Of a DNA stretch of 64,000 nt, positions 44,392 to 57,100 are shown piece by piece (within the stretch, counting starts at the first letter, position 1; the number at the start of each line of letters is the position of its first letter). The stretch is from Puccinia triticina. Lineage: Eukaryota > Basidiomycota > Pucciniomycetes > Pucciniales > Pucciniaceae. The translations under genes and the position numbers were made by a program. Where the stretch lies: positions 7,378,001-7,442,000 of the forward strand of contig NC_070561.1 in assembly GCF_026914185.1 (NCBI RefSeq), given 5' to 3'. The notes beneath the pieces are model-generated. The model searched no databases. It had not been told where the DNA came from and saw nothing but the letters and a program-made list of their open reading frames with translations.

Positions 44392-44497
44392 CACACCAGT
44401 ACCCGCTTAGACGGGAACAGGTGCAGTACCAAGTATCTGGCTTGAGGAAAAAAACACCCGGTACCCGGACCTGGGTCCCAATTGCCATCTCTATAAC
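44392..44497 (-). repeat. Inverted partner of the dispersed repeat at 17916
   Basis: Shares TACCCG, AGACGGG, CCCGGTACCCGG and CCATCTCTATA in reverse order. It abuts the first satellite unit. Confidence 0.45.
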
Positions 44498-44522
44498 CAA
44501 GTGTGCTTTGGCACACCCCTAT
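44498..44522 (+). repeat. Satellite unit on the left of the copia element
   Basis: AAGTGTGCTTTGGCACACCC followed by CTAT is one unit of the satellite that otherwise begins at 51123. The copia element separates it from the array. Confidence 0.8.
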
Positions 44523-44631
44523 TGTTGGAGCCCCTTTTTGGGGCTTGGCTCAGACTCAATAGACACAAGCACTAGTCCTGGTGCGAGTTTAGTTTGATCC
44601 AATATTATCATCATTGTCTCAAACCACCACA
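44523..44631 (+). repeat. 5' LTR of the copia element
   Basis: 109 bp, TGTTGGAGCCCC to AACCACCACA. Unusually short for a copia LTR. Confidence 0.9.
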
Positions 44632-45294
44632 GGTTATGAGCCCTTTTTCTTGTTTTTCTCTGTTTCTCTTATCATCTATCGATCATCCAATCATCCTCCC
44701 AGCGTAGGGATATCTCTTTTATCATCGACTGCCCAGCGTAGGGCCCATCATCTTAGTATCTAATTTGTTGTCGACTGTCCAGCGTAGGACCCATCATCGT
44801 ACTCCTATTAACTGATTGCTAAGCTTGAAGATAACCGCTGTGAGATAAACTAGAGTCTAGCTAACTCAAACCCAATACCTTGGTACCTAGGGGGTTGAAC
44901 CTTACAGTGGGGAAAACAGAGTGAAGCGGGAGGCCAACAGAGTTTTTCATCCTTTTGCTATCCAACCTTGTTTATCGATCCACTACAATCGTCCTTTTCT
45001 TGTCCTACTCTTCTTTTTTCTACTTGTCTTCCATTCTTATCATAACACTCTCACACATTATCGAACTTTTTACAATTTTTCTTTCCCTTTTCTATACCAC
45101 CCTATCCTTTCCCCATGTCTCACTCCCCTTGAAACACTCACTCACCTCCCTCCGCGAACAATCCTTGGCTCCCGGCTGACTTGGCTGGAATTCGTCCAGA
45201 AGCTTACGCCACCAACAACCCAGCACCAGCTTCGTCCAGTCATCATTGGTCCCGAAGCAGGCACAACTCAACGCCAAGAAACACTGGACCGAAT

Positions 45295-46445
45295 ATGCCG
45301 GGGTTACAAGACGATGGACCCCAAGCTCCGGGTAACGATGGACCAGCGATTTACACCGAAGCTGACGTTGCCAGTTTTCTCCAACAGGCCCAACATCAAA
45401 ACAGGACGGTTGGACAGAATGTTTGTGATGCAATCGCTACGCTGACCGACACCCAACGTTTGAAACCGGATGGGTCCAATTTCACGGATTGGGATTTGTT
45501 TTTGCGTGAACGGACGAGAGAACTCTTCGCCAATCACCTTTGGTTTACGAAGCCGAACCCACATGTGGCCGACAAACAGCTTGGACGTTCTCTTCTGTTG
45601 GCAACGGTGGATGCATCCATGGTTCGACTGTTGTTGAAACAGACCACAGGCCACAATATGTATGATCACCTTCGTTCCCGTTTCAATAACATTACTCGGG
45701 TCGAACAGATGCTTTGTTGGGAAAAGCTCAAGAATTTCAAGTTGTCCGATTACGACAGCAGTACCACTGCAATGAGCCGCCTTTTAGAGCTCCTCAACGA
45801 TTTCACCACTTTACAGCTAGAGCTCAATCGCGAGAATGTCGGTGGCCTGGTCCTTCAATCGGCTTTGGAGTCTGGTTCGGAACATCGTCGAGTTGAACAG
45901 GATTTGGTGAGCGGGAGCAGGACATTATCCATTTGGTGAGCGGGAGCAGGACATTATCCAGGAGAGCGGTGATGACCGATCAAATACTCAAACATATCGA
46001 TGTGGTGAAACAACAGCTGGACATGAATGCGCAGGCGCCGTCATCATTTAGTGCGCGGGTACCAGACATGGCGACATACAACATGCCGGGTCCGTACGCA
46101 CATGCGATGGAGCTATACCACCCGGATTTCTGGCCAAATCTCCCTCCTCAAGTTGAAGGAATGGCAATTCAAGGCATGCAATGTTGGAACTGTCGATCGC
46201 CGGACCATTTCCTCAGCAAGTGTCCAGTACCAAGAAGGACCAATTTCGACTGTCCTCCGGTTGTTCCCCAATTCAACAATTGTTTTCCTGCGAGCGGGGG
46301 AATGCAACCAGTCGTATCGCCTGGTAATTTCCAGGCTTGGTACCCGATTGTCACGCCGCCGGGTCTTGTGCCTCAGAACTACCATCCTGCGCCCCGTCAG
46401 TTCACCCCGGCACAGAATCAGTTCGTTCCCGCCAACTCAGCTTGA
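45295..46445 (+). pseudogene. Copia gag, frameshifted by a 29-bp duplication
   Basis: ATG 45295 opens MPGLQDDGPQ, followed by a UBN2-like gag region (LKPDGSNFTDWDLFLRERTR, MYDHLRSRFNNITRVEQML, YDSSTTAMSRLLELLNDFT). A tandem duplication of 29 bases (45902-45930 and 45931-45959, each starting ATTTGGTGAGCGG) shifts the frame and yields a stop just after. Skipping one copy restores QDLVSGSRTLSRRAVMTDQI. The zinc knuckle CWNCRSPDHFLSKC (CX2CX4HX4C) lies at about 46183-46224. The frame ends with FVPANSA. The role was capsid formation and RNA binding. Confidence 0.85.
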
Positions 46446-47240
46446 AGACCGGTGTGGTGGACAATCTTGTACACGCGGAGGCTCAAGCTTTTTGCCGCGC
46501 ATGGCGCGCGCTGGAGGACGTCAAGAGTCAAGACATCAAGACCTCAAGTCTCAGCCCTCAAGGATTCCTCAAGACTCAATGGCGCGGCGTGGCGCGCATC
46601 CTCAAGGCGTTTCAGGTTTTCTTTCCCTTCCTCCTTTCTTTTCCTTTGTTTCTGTTCTCCTTGGTCAGTTTCCTTTTCTTCATGTTGCTTGCTTTCTATT
46701 TTTCACTCTGCGCGCGTTGGACAGGTTTGGATGAGGAGGGTTGGTTTGTTTTGTTTCTGTTTCATTTTGTTTTGTTTTGTTTCTGCTGTTTTGTTTGTTG
46801 TAGCGCGCGCGCGCGCGCTAGGTTGTGATGAGATGTCTGCTACATGTCACCAACTCCAAGGTTTGAGTTCAGTTTGAACTCAGGCTTTGGAGCGGCATGG
46901 ACCGACTCGGAACCGTAATTTTCAGTCTTCCATCAAATCTAAAGTCTATTACTCCTGGCGCCTTCCGCCCGTATTTCTGAGTTTTCTCACGTCTTCTAAG
47001 TTCAACACCCGCAACGTCAATCTTTTCCAACTCTCTGGTTTAGATCACACCCCGCCGGCAGTATCCCCGGCTCCCCTCTCAACACAAACACCGCCGACGC
47101 GCAACTCCAGCCGTCAGACAATCACCCCCCCCAACGCTACACAACTCTCTGCGCTCAACTCACGGCCAATCACCCCGGAGGGCATACGCAGCCTATTCTT
47201 AGCTTTTTCTTTTTCCCCTCCCTGAACTGCTGCCGGCCTA
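46446..47240 (+). other. Unexplained segment between copia gag and pol
   Basis: About 800 bases with no stable reading frame: a T-rich stretch (46615-46800), a GCGCGCGCGCGC run (46802-46818), and a Pro/Thr-rich frame near 47040-47225. It may be an insertion, an intron-like leader to pol or decayed gag-pol sequence. No target duplication was found. Confidence 0.4.
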
Positions 47241-49042
47241 GCACCGGCCAGAGTTCCTCACCGGACTTGTACCGACCGGAAAACCGCCAGAACTATCGCC
47301 AGCGATTGTTACCGACTTCCCAACAGCGTGCGCAACCAAGACCGACCGCCAACCTGTCTGCCTCGGAAGATTCCCCCGGCCCCGCCTACAATCCTTGTCT
47401 TCCCGCTCTGGCGTTCTCGCCCCAGTATTGTCCCCCACCAGCTAGCACTTCACACCAACCCACGCATACGGCGACGCAACAGTTTCAGCAGGAGGCGCCT
47501 TCCATTCCACATTCAGTGGCCCGGGTACTGGAGATTGGGTACCTTGATCAAGAGCTGGAGTCGGGTTTGGAGCCTCGCTTTAGCCAACTGACCCTGGACA
47601 AGGGAGATGATCCAGTGATTGACACTGGTGCAACGCATCATCTGACGGGTAACCGGTATGTTTTGGCTTCTTTTCGCAAATTTTTGGCTCCTATTCCGCT
47701 CCGAGTGGCCACTAAGAGTGGCGGTTCCTTTATCACAAGGGCTGGGGACCTCTTATTTCGGACCCTGAGTGGGCAAATCGCAACTCTTAAAGGAGTGCTT
47801 TTTTGTGAGCATGCGACATCTACGCTCATCTCTCTTGCAGCTCTCAGGAAGGCTGACTCGCGATTCTTATATAATCACATGAAGGATGCCTTCATCATAT
47901 TTTCACCTAATTGGGAATTGCTTTTCAGTTGCCCTTTACGACGCGAAGCCAACAAATGGTGTTTACCTCGACCCTTGTCACCTAGTTCCCTTGAGATGAA
48001 CTCCAATCTACCCATATCCTCGGTTTATCTACATTCTGTCTCTGATCAGGCTGTCTCCTCCACGCCTGATTCCCTTCCTCAATCTCATTCTTCTGTTTCG
48101 CATAACTTGAATTCTGAAATAAAAAGCGCTTGCAATGATACAACTAACTCTGTTCCTGATAAGTTTTCCGATACGGTATCAGGCCTATCGTCTAAGTCAG
48201 CGCCAGGAGATGTGTTTGAGTCACCTTTGGAACTGAATCCAAGTTTCACTTGGCGACCGGAAGATCTGACCAAGGACGAATCAACCCTCCTATTCTGGCA
48301 TCGCATTTTTGGGCATGCTAGTCTGAGGGTGATTAGGCGACTGGTAAATCAAAAGGCAGCTTTTGGACTTCCGGAGAAGATGCCGTCGGGGCAACTGAGA
48401 TGCCCGGTATGTGCGACACACAAAGGGACGCGGAAAGCCACTCTGGCTAGGTCAAATAGGTCTGTTTTGCCACTTGAGATCCTTAATGCAGATCTGATGG
48501 GTCCGTTCCCCGTTGAGACTTACAACAAAGGGAAATATGTGCTATGTATAAAAGATCTGGGATCAGGTTATAACGAGATTAAAACCATGGCTAACAAATC
48601 TGATGCAAACAAGCATATTATTGACACCATTAATTGTTTAGAACGGCAGACGGAAAAGAAAGTCAATGTTCTTTGCAGTGATAACGGAGGAGAATTTGCT
48701 AACAAAGTTCTAGTTGATTTTCTGGTGAATAAGGGAATTCAAGCAGAGCGAAGCTTACCATACCACCATTACCAGAATGGCGTTGTTGAACGGTTCAATA
48801 GGACAGTAACGGAAATGGGACGCAGTGTTCTTGGCGATAGCAAGCTACCTCAGCGATTCTGGGGTTTTGCTTTTGAATGGTCTTCGTGGGTTCTGAACAG
48901 ATTACCGAACAAATCGAGCGGCCAGAAGACTCCATACAAAGTTGTTTTTGGAACGATGCCCCAACTGGACAAGGCCCGCATTTTTGGAAGTGTAGCGTAT
49001 GTCTTGACTCCTCCGGAAAATAGGAACAAATTGGCAGATTGA
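47241..49042 (+). CDS. pol: Copia pol part 1: protease and integrase
   Basis: Protease motif VIDTGATHHLTG lies at about 47620. The zinc-binding pre-integrase region WHRIFGHASL..CPVCATHKG is near 48300-48430. Integrase catalytic Asp, Asp and Glu are all present, in NADLMGPFP, CSDNGGEF and NGVVERFNRT. A Ser-rich spacer separates protease and integrase. The frame ends at TGA 49040-49042 after ENRNKLAD, and the same frame continues immediately with AFWAHVIAHLGDSKGW. One nonsense change, probably CGA to TGA, therefore splits pol. The start is not obvious because no ATG is well placed; the frame is open back to about 47222. Confidence 0.85.
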
Positions 49043-50848
49043 GCGTTTTGGGCGCATGTCATTGCGCACCTCGGTGATAGTAAAGGGTGGATGTTCTGGG
49101 TGCCAGAAACGGACAAGCTGGTTTCTTTGGCTTGGGCAACTTTTGAAGATACTCTGGGACCTAGAATGGTTCAACAGTCACATCTTGATTCAAAAGTACA
49201 GACTAATTTGAAAATACATCCAACTACTAATGTCGTGACTTTAGGCGATTTTTCACAGGAATTAGCTTTCAAGAGGGAAGAGCGTCTGGTGGACGAGATC
49301 GTCGAGACATGCGGTTTTTGCATGGCAGGTATCCCAAAAACTTTCAAGCAAGCGCAGAAGTCAAACGACTGGGAGCATTGGAAGAAAGCGGTTGAGGAAG
49401 AACTTGGTAACCTGGATCAAAAGCAGGTTTGGCAAGTTTGCGTTATGGATACTCCGAAGCGGGAACTGGACGGACGTTGGGTTTTCGCGATCAAAACAAC
49501 GGCAGATGGGACAATAACCCGGTATAAAGCGCGGTATGTTGCGAGGGGTTTTGCGCAGATTCCAGGGAAAGATTTCAAGGAGACCTTTGCGCCCACAGCA
49601 ACGCTTGCCTCCATGCGTTTAGTACTGACGCTAGCAGTTGCCCATAAGTGGCCAGTACACTCATTTGATTTTGTAGCGGCGTATCTCAATTCCGAAATTG
49701 ACGAAGAAATTTGGATAAAGCCCCTGGAAGGAATGCAGCTCAAGCCGGGTGAAGGACTTCGTCTGAAGAAAGCACTGTATGGCACCAGGCAGGCGGCACG
49801 TTGCTGGTGGCTCCATCTGCGTGATATCTTGAAAGATTTGGGGTATACGGCGAGTCACTATGACACTAGCCTCTATGTCCTGCAGGACCCGTCGAAAACA
49901 GGTGTCATATGGGTGCATGTGGATGATGGCATTGTCACAGGGGACTCAGTCAAGGCGTTGAAGGATCTGGAAAGCGCGTTGGCTGGGAAGTTGGAAATCA
50001 AATGGGAAGAAGAACTGTCCTCCATTGTAGGAGTTGAAATAGTACGCACCCCTGACTCCTTTGTTTTAAGCCAGCGCAAGCTGGTGAAAGATATCCTTGA
50101 CAATCATTGGGATGGTGTGACCACTGCCAAGACACCGTTACCTGCTAATCTGGAAATTAACTCAGAGCAGGAAGGCGATCCCGCTTCCTCCAACAAGTTT
50201 TTATCTGTAGTGATGTCGTTGAGCTATGTGGCAGTAGGAACCCGTCCAGATATTCCTTTTGCAGTCAATTTTTTGGCACGTTTTTCTGCGGCACCGGGAC
50301 CAACTCATTGGAAAGGGGTTCGACACCTCGTGAACTACCTGGCACACTCAAAGGACAAATTTCTGACATTACGGCCGAAGATGCAAGGACCAGCTTTGAA
50401 GTGTTTCTGCGATGCGTCGTGGGGCGGGGAACACTCAAAGTCAACTTGTGGTTTGTTTCTGACATTCTTGGGTTTTCCTATCATCTGGGCTCCGCGGCGT
50501 TTGGCCACGGTGGCGGCATCAACGTGTGAAGCCGAATACATGGCTTTGGGCATCGCTACAAGACAGGTTCTATGGGTACAACACTTACTGAAAGACATCG
50601 TACGTAAAGATTTCTGTGGTCAACTTTATTGCGACAATCAATCAGCTGTTAAAATTGGTACAGACAATTCTTCTAATAAGAGGGCGCGTCACACTGAGAG
50701 GGAGTTTGCCATAACTAATCAAGCTTTATATCAAAAGAAGACAGAGATCACCTGGGTGCCCACAGCTGAACAGCTGGCGGATATTCTCACTAAATCGCTG
50801 ACGAGGGAGCCTTTTGAAGGTCTGAAGAGGCACCTTCTGGAGGGATGA
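49043..50848 (+). CDS. pol: Copia pol part 2: reverse transcriptase and RNase H
   Basis: In frame with part 1. Reverse transcriptase: DGRWVFAIKTTADG, YKARYVARGFAQ, HSFDFVAAYLNSEI, LKKALYGTRQAARCW, and the catalytic box HVDDGIVTG (His in place of the usual Tyr). RNase H: CFCDASWGG, CEAEYMALG, LYCDNQSAV and RHTEREF, closing with QLADILTKSL. There are no lesions in this part. It would copy element RNA into DNA if translated past the TGA at 49040. Confidence 0.9.
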   Translation, partial: AFWAHVIAHLGDSKGWMFWVPETDKLVSLAWATFEDTLGPRMVQQSHLDSKVQTNLKIHPTTNVVTLGDFSQELAFKREERLVDEIVETCGFCMAGIPKTFKQAQKSNDWEHWKKAVEEELGNLDQKQVWQVCVMDTPKRELDGRWVFAIKTTADGTITRYKARYVARGFAQIPGKDFKETFAPTATLASMRLVLTLAVAHKWPVHSFDFVAAYLNSEIDEEIWIKPLEGMQLKPGEGLRLKKALYGTRQAARCWWLHLRDILKDLGYTASHYDTSLYVLQDPSKTGVIWVHVDDGIVTGDSVKALKDLESALAGKLEIKWEEELSSIVGVEIVRTPDSFVLSQRKLVKDILDNHWDGVTTAKTPLPANLEINSEQEGDPASSNKFLSVVMSLSYVAVGTRPDIPFAVNFLARFSAAPGPTHWKGVRHLVNYLAHSKDKFLTLRPKMQGPALKCFCDASWGGEHSKSTCGLFLTFLGFPIIWAPRRLATVAASTCEAEYMALGIATRQVLWVQHLLKDIVRKDFCGQLYCDNQSAVKIGTDNSSNKRARHTEREFAITNQALYQKKTEITWVPTAEQLADILTKSLTREPFEGLKRHLLEG

Positions 50849-51013
50849 AGTTTTTGTTTCTTTCTCTTCTCTTTCTTTTATTATTTTTCCTCTTTCTTTT
50901 GTGATATTTCTGTTTTCTCTACTATTCTTATTTTTACATTTTTTCTCTTTCTGGAAGTTGTATATAGTTCAGGACAAGTCTTGTGTTTAGGTGAGGGGGG
51001 GGGGGGGGGGGGG

Positions 51014-51122
51014 TTTTGGAGCCGCTTTTTGGGGCTTGGCTCAGACTCACTAGACACAAGCACTAGTCCTGGTGCGAGTTTAGTTTGATCCAATATTATC
51101 ATCATTGTCTCAAACCACCACA
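51014..51122 (+). repeat. 3' LTR of the copia element
   Basis: 109 bp, matching the 5' LTR except for a few bases, including TT for TG at its start and CCGC for CCCC. Confidence 0.9.
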
Positions 51123-54100
51123 CCTATGACGGAGTGTGCTTTGGCACACTCCTATGACAGAGTGTGCTTTGGCACACTCCTATGACAGAGTGTGCTTTGG
51201 CACACTCCTGTGACATAGTGTGCTTTGGCACACTCCTATGACAGAGTGTGCTTTGGCACACTCCTATGACAGAGTGTGCTTTGGCACACTCCTATGACAG
51301 AGTGTGCTTTGGCACACTCCTATGACAGAGTGTGCTTTGGCACACTCCTATGACAGAGTGTGCTTTGGCACACTCCTGGGAACGGAGTGTGCTTTGGCAC
51401 ACTCCTATGACGGAGTGTGCTTTGGCACACTCCTATGACGGAGTGTGCTTTGGCACACTCCTAGGAACGGAGTGTGCTTTGGCACACTCTTAGGAACGGA
51501 GTGTGCTTTGGCACACTCCTAGGAACGGAGTGTGCTTTGGCACACTCCTAGGAACGGAGTGTGCTTTGGCACACTCCTAGGAACGGAGTGTGCTTTGGCA
51601 CACTCCTAGGAACGGAGTGTGCTTTGGCACAGTCCTAGGAACGGAGTGTGCTTTGGCACACTCCTAGGAACAGAGTGCGCTTTGGCACACTCCTAGGAAC
51701 GGAGTGTGCTTTGGCACACTCCTGGGAACGGAGTGTGCTTTGGCACACTCCTGGGAACGGAGTGTGCTTTGGCACACTCCTGGGAACGGAGTGTGCTTTG
51801 GCACACTCCTGGGAACGGAGTGTGCTTTTGCACACTCCTGGGAACAGAGTGTGCTTTTGCACACTCCTAGGAACAAAGTGTGCTTTGGCACACTCCTAGG
51901 AACGGAGTGTGCTTTGGCACACTCCTATGACGGAGTGTGCTTTGGCACACTCCTATGAACGGAGTGTGCTTTGGCACACTCCTGGGAACGGAGTGTGCTT
52001 TGGCACACTCCTGGGAACGGAGTGTGCTTTTGCACACTCCTGGGAACAGAGTGTGCTTTTGCACACTCCTAGGAACGAAGTGTGCTTTGGCACACTCCTA
52101 GGAACGAAGTGTGCTTTGGCACACTCCTAGGAACGAAGTGTGCTTTGGCACACTCCTAGGAACGGAGTGTGCTTTGGCACACTCCTAGGAACGGAGTGTG
52201 CTTTGGCACACTCCTAGGAACGGAGTGTGCTTTGGCACACTCCTAGGAACGGAGTGTGCTTTGGCACACTCCTAGGAACGGAGTGTGCTTTGGCACACTC
52301 CTAGGAACGGAGTGTGCTTTGGCACACTCCTAGGAACGGAGTGTGCTTTGGCACACTCCTAGGAACGGAGTGTGCTTTGGCACACTCCTAGGAACGGAGT
52401 GTGCTTTGGCACACTCCTAGGAACGGAGTGTGCTTTGGCACACTCCTAGGAACGGAGTGTGCTTTGGCACACTCCTAGGAACGGAGTGTGCTTTGGCACA
52501 CTCCTAGGAACGGAGTGTGCTTTGGCACACTCCTAGGAACGGAGTGTGCTTTGGCACACTCCTAGGAACGGAGTGTGCTTTGGCACACTCCTGGGAACGG
52601 AGTGTGCTTTGGCACACTCCTGGGAACGGAGTGTGCTTTGGCACACTCCTGGGAACGGAGTGTGCTTTGGCACACTCCAGGGAACGGAGTGTGCTTTGGC
52701 ACACTCCTGGGAACGGAGTGTGCTTTGGCACACTCCTGGGAACGGAGTGTGCTTTGGCACACTCCTGGGAACGGAGTGTGCTTTTGCACACTCCTGGGAA
52801 CGGAGTGTGCTTTTGCACACTCCTGGGAACGAAGTGTGCTTTGGCACACTCCTAGGAACGGAGTGTGCTTTGGCACACTCCTGGGAACGGAGTGTGCTTT
52901 GGCACACTCCTGGGAACGGAGTGTGCTTTGGCACACTCCTGGGAACGGAGTGTGCTTTTGCACACTCCTGGGAACGGAGTGTGCTTTTGCACACTCCTGG
53001 GAACGAAGTGTGCTTTGGCACACTCCTAGGAACGGAGTGTGCTTTGGCACACTCCTATGACGGAGTGTGCTTTGGCACACTCCTATGAACGGAGTGTGCT
53101 TTGGCACACTCCTGGGAACGGAGTGTGCTTTGGCACACTCCTGGGAACGGAGTGTGCTTTTGCACACTCCTGGGAACAGAGTGTGCTTTTGCACACTCCT
53201 AGGAACGAAGTGTGCTTTGGCACACTCCTAGGAACGAAGTGTGCTTTGGCACACTCCTAGGAACGAAGTGTGCTTTGGCACACTCCTAGGAACGGAGTGT
53301 GCTTTGGCACACTCCTAGGAACGGAGTGTGCTTTGGCACACTCCTAGGAACGGAGTGTGCTTTGGCACACTCCTAGGAATGGAGTGTGCTTTGGCACACT
53401 CCTAGGAACGGAGTGTGCTTTGGCACACTCCTAGGAACGGAGTGTGCTTTGGCACACTCCTAGGAACGGAGTGTGCTTTGGCACACTCCTAGGAACGGAG
53501 TGTGCTTTGGCACACTCCTAGGAACGGAGTGTGCTTTGGCACACTCCTAGGAACGGAGTGTGCTTTGGCACACTCCTAGGAACGGAGTGTGCTTTGGCAC
53601 ACTCCTAGGAACGGAGTGTGCTTTGGCACACTCCTGGGAACGGAGTGTGCTTTGGCACACTCCTGGGAACGGAGTGTGCTTTGGCACACTCCTGGGAACG
53701 GAGTGTGCTTTGGCACACTCCAGGGAACGGAGTGTGCTTTGGCACACTCCTGGGAACGGAGTGTGCTTTGGCACACTCCTGGGAACGGAGTGTGCTTTGG
53801 CACACTCCTGGGAACGGAGTGTGCTTTTGCACACTCCTGGGAACGGAGTGTGCTTTTGCACACTCCTGGGAACGAAGTGTGCTTTGGCACACTCCTAGGA
53901 ACGGAGTGTGCTTTGGCACACTCCTATGACGGAGTGTGCTTTGGCACACTCCTATGAACGGAGTGTGCTTTGGCACACTCCTGGGAACGGAGTGTGCTTT
54001 GGCACACTCCTGGGAACGGAGTGTGCTTTTGCACACTCCTGGGAACAGAGTGTGCTTTTGCACACTCCTAGGAACGAAGTGTGCTTTGGCACACTCCTAG

Positions 54101-57100
54101 GAACGAAGTGTGCTTTGGCACACTCCTAGGAACGAAGTGTGCTTTGGCACACTCCTAGGAACGGAGTGTGCTTTGGCACACTCCTAGGAACGGAGTGTGC
54201 TTTGGCACACTCCTAGGAACGGAGTGTGCTTTGGCACACTCCTAGGAACGGAGTGTGCTTTGGCACACTCCTAGGAACGGAGTGTGCTTTGGCACACTCC
54301 TAGGAACGGAGTGTGCTTTGGCACACTCCTAGGAACGGAGTGTGCTTTGGCACACTCCTGGGAACGGAGTGTGCTTTGGCACACTCCTGGGAACGGAGTG
54401 TGCTTTGGCACACTCCTGGGAACGGAGTGTGCTTTGGCACACTCCTGGGAACGGAGTGTGCTTTGGCACACTCCTGGGAACGGAGTGTGCTTTGGCACAC
54501 TCCTGGGAACGGAGTGTGCTTTGGCACACTCCTGGGAACGGAGTGTGCTTTGGCACACTCCTGGGAACGGAGTGTGCTTTTGCACACTCCTGGGAACGGA
54601 GTGTGCTTTTGCACACTCCTGGGAACAGAGTGTGCTTTTGCACACTCCTAGGAACGAAGTGTGTTTTGGCACACTCCTAGGAACGGAGTGTGCTTTGGCA
54701 CACTCCTATGACGGAGTGTGCTTTGGCACACTCCTATGAACGGAGTGTGCTTTGGCACACTCCTGGGAACGGAGTGTGCTTTGGCACACTCCTGGGAACG
54801 GAGTGTGCTTTTGCACACTCCTGGGAACAGAGTGTGCTTTTGCACACTCCTAGGAACGAAGTGTGCTTTGGCACACTCCTAGGAACGAAGTGTGCTTTGG
54901 CACACTCCTAGGAACGGAGTGTGCTTTGGCACACTCCTATGACGGAGTGTGCTTTGGCACACTCCTATGACGGAGTGTGCTTTGGCACACTCCTATGAAC
55001 GGAGTGCGCTTTGGCACACTCCTAGGAACGGAGTGCGCTTTGGCACACTCCAAGGAACGGAGTGTGCTTTGGCACACTCCTGGGAACGGAGTGTGCTTTG
55101 GCAGACTCCTGGGAACGGAGTGTCCTTTGGCACACTCCTAGGAACGGAGTGTGCTTTGGCACACTCCGGGGAACGGAGTGTGCTTTGGCACACTCCTGGG
55201 AACGGAGTGTGCTTTTGCAGACTCCTGGGAACAGAGTGTGCTTTTGCACACTCCTAGGAACGAAGTGTGCTTTGGCACACTCCTAGGAACGAAGTGTGCT
55301 TTGGCACACTCCTAGGAACGGAGTGTGCTTTGGCACACTCCTAGGAACGGAGTGTGCTTTGGCACACTCCTAGGAACGGAGTGTGCTTTGGCACACTCCT
55401 AGGAACGGAGTGTGCTTTGGCACACTCCTGGGAACGGAGTGTGCTTTGGCACACTCCTGGGAACGGAGTGTGCTTTGGCACACTCCTGGGAACGGAGTGT
55501 GCTTTGGCACACTCCTGGGAACGGAGTGTGCTTTGGCACACTCCTGGGAACGGAGTGTGCTTTGGCACACTCCTGGGAACGGAGTGTGCTTTTGCACACT
55601 CCTGGGAACGGAGTGCGCTTTGGCACACTGTGCTTTTGCACACTCCTGGGAACAGAGTGTGCTTTTGCACACTCCTAGGAACGAAGTGTGCTTTGGCACA
55701 CTCCAGGAACGAAGTGTGCTTTGGCACACTCCTAGGAACGGAGTGTGCTTTGGCACACTCCTATGACGGAGTGTGCTTTGGCACACTCCTATGAACGGAG
55801 TGTGCTTTGGCACACTCCTGGGAACGGAGTGTGCTTTGGCACACTCCTGGGAACGGAGTGTGCTTTTGCACACTCCTGGGAACAGAGTGTGCTTTTGCAC
55901 ACTCCTAGGAACGAAGTGTGCTTTGGCACACTCCTAGGAACGAAGTGTGCTTTGGCACACTCCTAGGAACGGAGTGTGCTTTGGCACACTCCTATGACGG
56001 AGTGTGCTTTGGCACACTCCTATGAACGGAGTGCGCTTTGGCACACTCCTAGGAACGGAGTGCGCTTTGGCACACTCCAAGGAACGGAGTGTGCTTTGGC
56101 ACACTCCTGGGAACGGAGTGTGCTTTGGCAGACTCCTGGGAACGGAGTGTCCTTTGGCACACTCCTAGGAACGGAGTGTGCTTTGGCACACTCCTGGGAA
56201 CGGAGTGTGCTTTGGCACACTCCTGGGAACGGAGTGTGCTTTTGCACACTCCTGGGAACAGAGTGTGCTTTTGCACACTCCTAGGAACGAAGTGTGCTTT
56301 GGCACACTCCTAGGAACGGAGTGTGCTTTGGCACACTCCTATGACGGAGTGTGATTTGGCACACTCCTATGAACGGAGTGCGCTTTGGCACACTCCTAGG
56401 AACGGAGTGCGCTTTGGCACACTCCAAGGAACGGAGTGTGCTTTGGCACACTCCTGGGAACGGAGTGTGCTTTGGCACACTCCTGGGAACGGAGTGTCCT
56501 TTGGCACACTCCTGGGAACGGAGTGTCCTTTGGCACACTCCTAGAGTGGAGTGTGCTTTGGCACACTCCTGGGAATGGAGTGTACTTTGGCACACTCCTA
56601 GGAACGGAGTGTGCTTTGGAACACTCCTGGGAATGGAGTGTGCTTTGGCACACTCCTAGAGTGGAGTGTGCTTTGGCACACTCCTGGGAATGGAGTGCGC
56701 TTTGGCACACTCCTAGGAACGGAGTGTGCTTTGGCACACTCCTGGGAACGGAGTGTGCTTTGGCACACTCCTAGAACAGAGTGTGCTTTGGCACACTCCT
56801 AGAACAGAGTGTGCTTTGGCACACTCCTAGAACAGAGTGTGCTTTGGCACACTCCTGGGAACGGAGTGTGCTTTGGCACACTCCTACAACAGAGTGTGCT
56901 TTGGCACACTCCTAGAACAGAGTGTGCTTTGGCACACTCCTGGGAACGGAGTGCGCTTTGGCACACTCCTAGGAACGGAGTGTGCTTTGGCACACTCCTA
57001 GGAACGGAGTGCGCTTTGGCACACTCCTAGGAACGGAGTGCGCTTTGGCACACTCCTAGGAACGGAGTGCGCTTTGGCACACTCCTAGGAACGGAGTGTG

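Larger units (their letters stand above)
44523..51122 (+). mobile_element. Ty1/copia retrotransposon, 6600 bp, TSD CCTAT
   Basis: 109-bp LTRs bound gag, protease, integrase, reverse transcriptase and RNase H in copia order. CCTAT flanks both ends (44518-44522, 51123-51127) and is itself part of the satellite monomer, so insertion was into the satellite. After the 5' LTR comes GGTTATGAGCCC, a plausible primer-binding site. A G-rich tract (50992-51013) before the 3' LTR serves as polypurine tract. A gag frameshift and a pol nonsense codon disable it. Confidence 0.95.
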
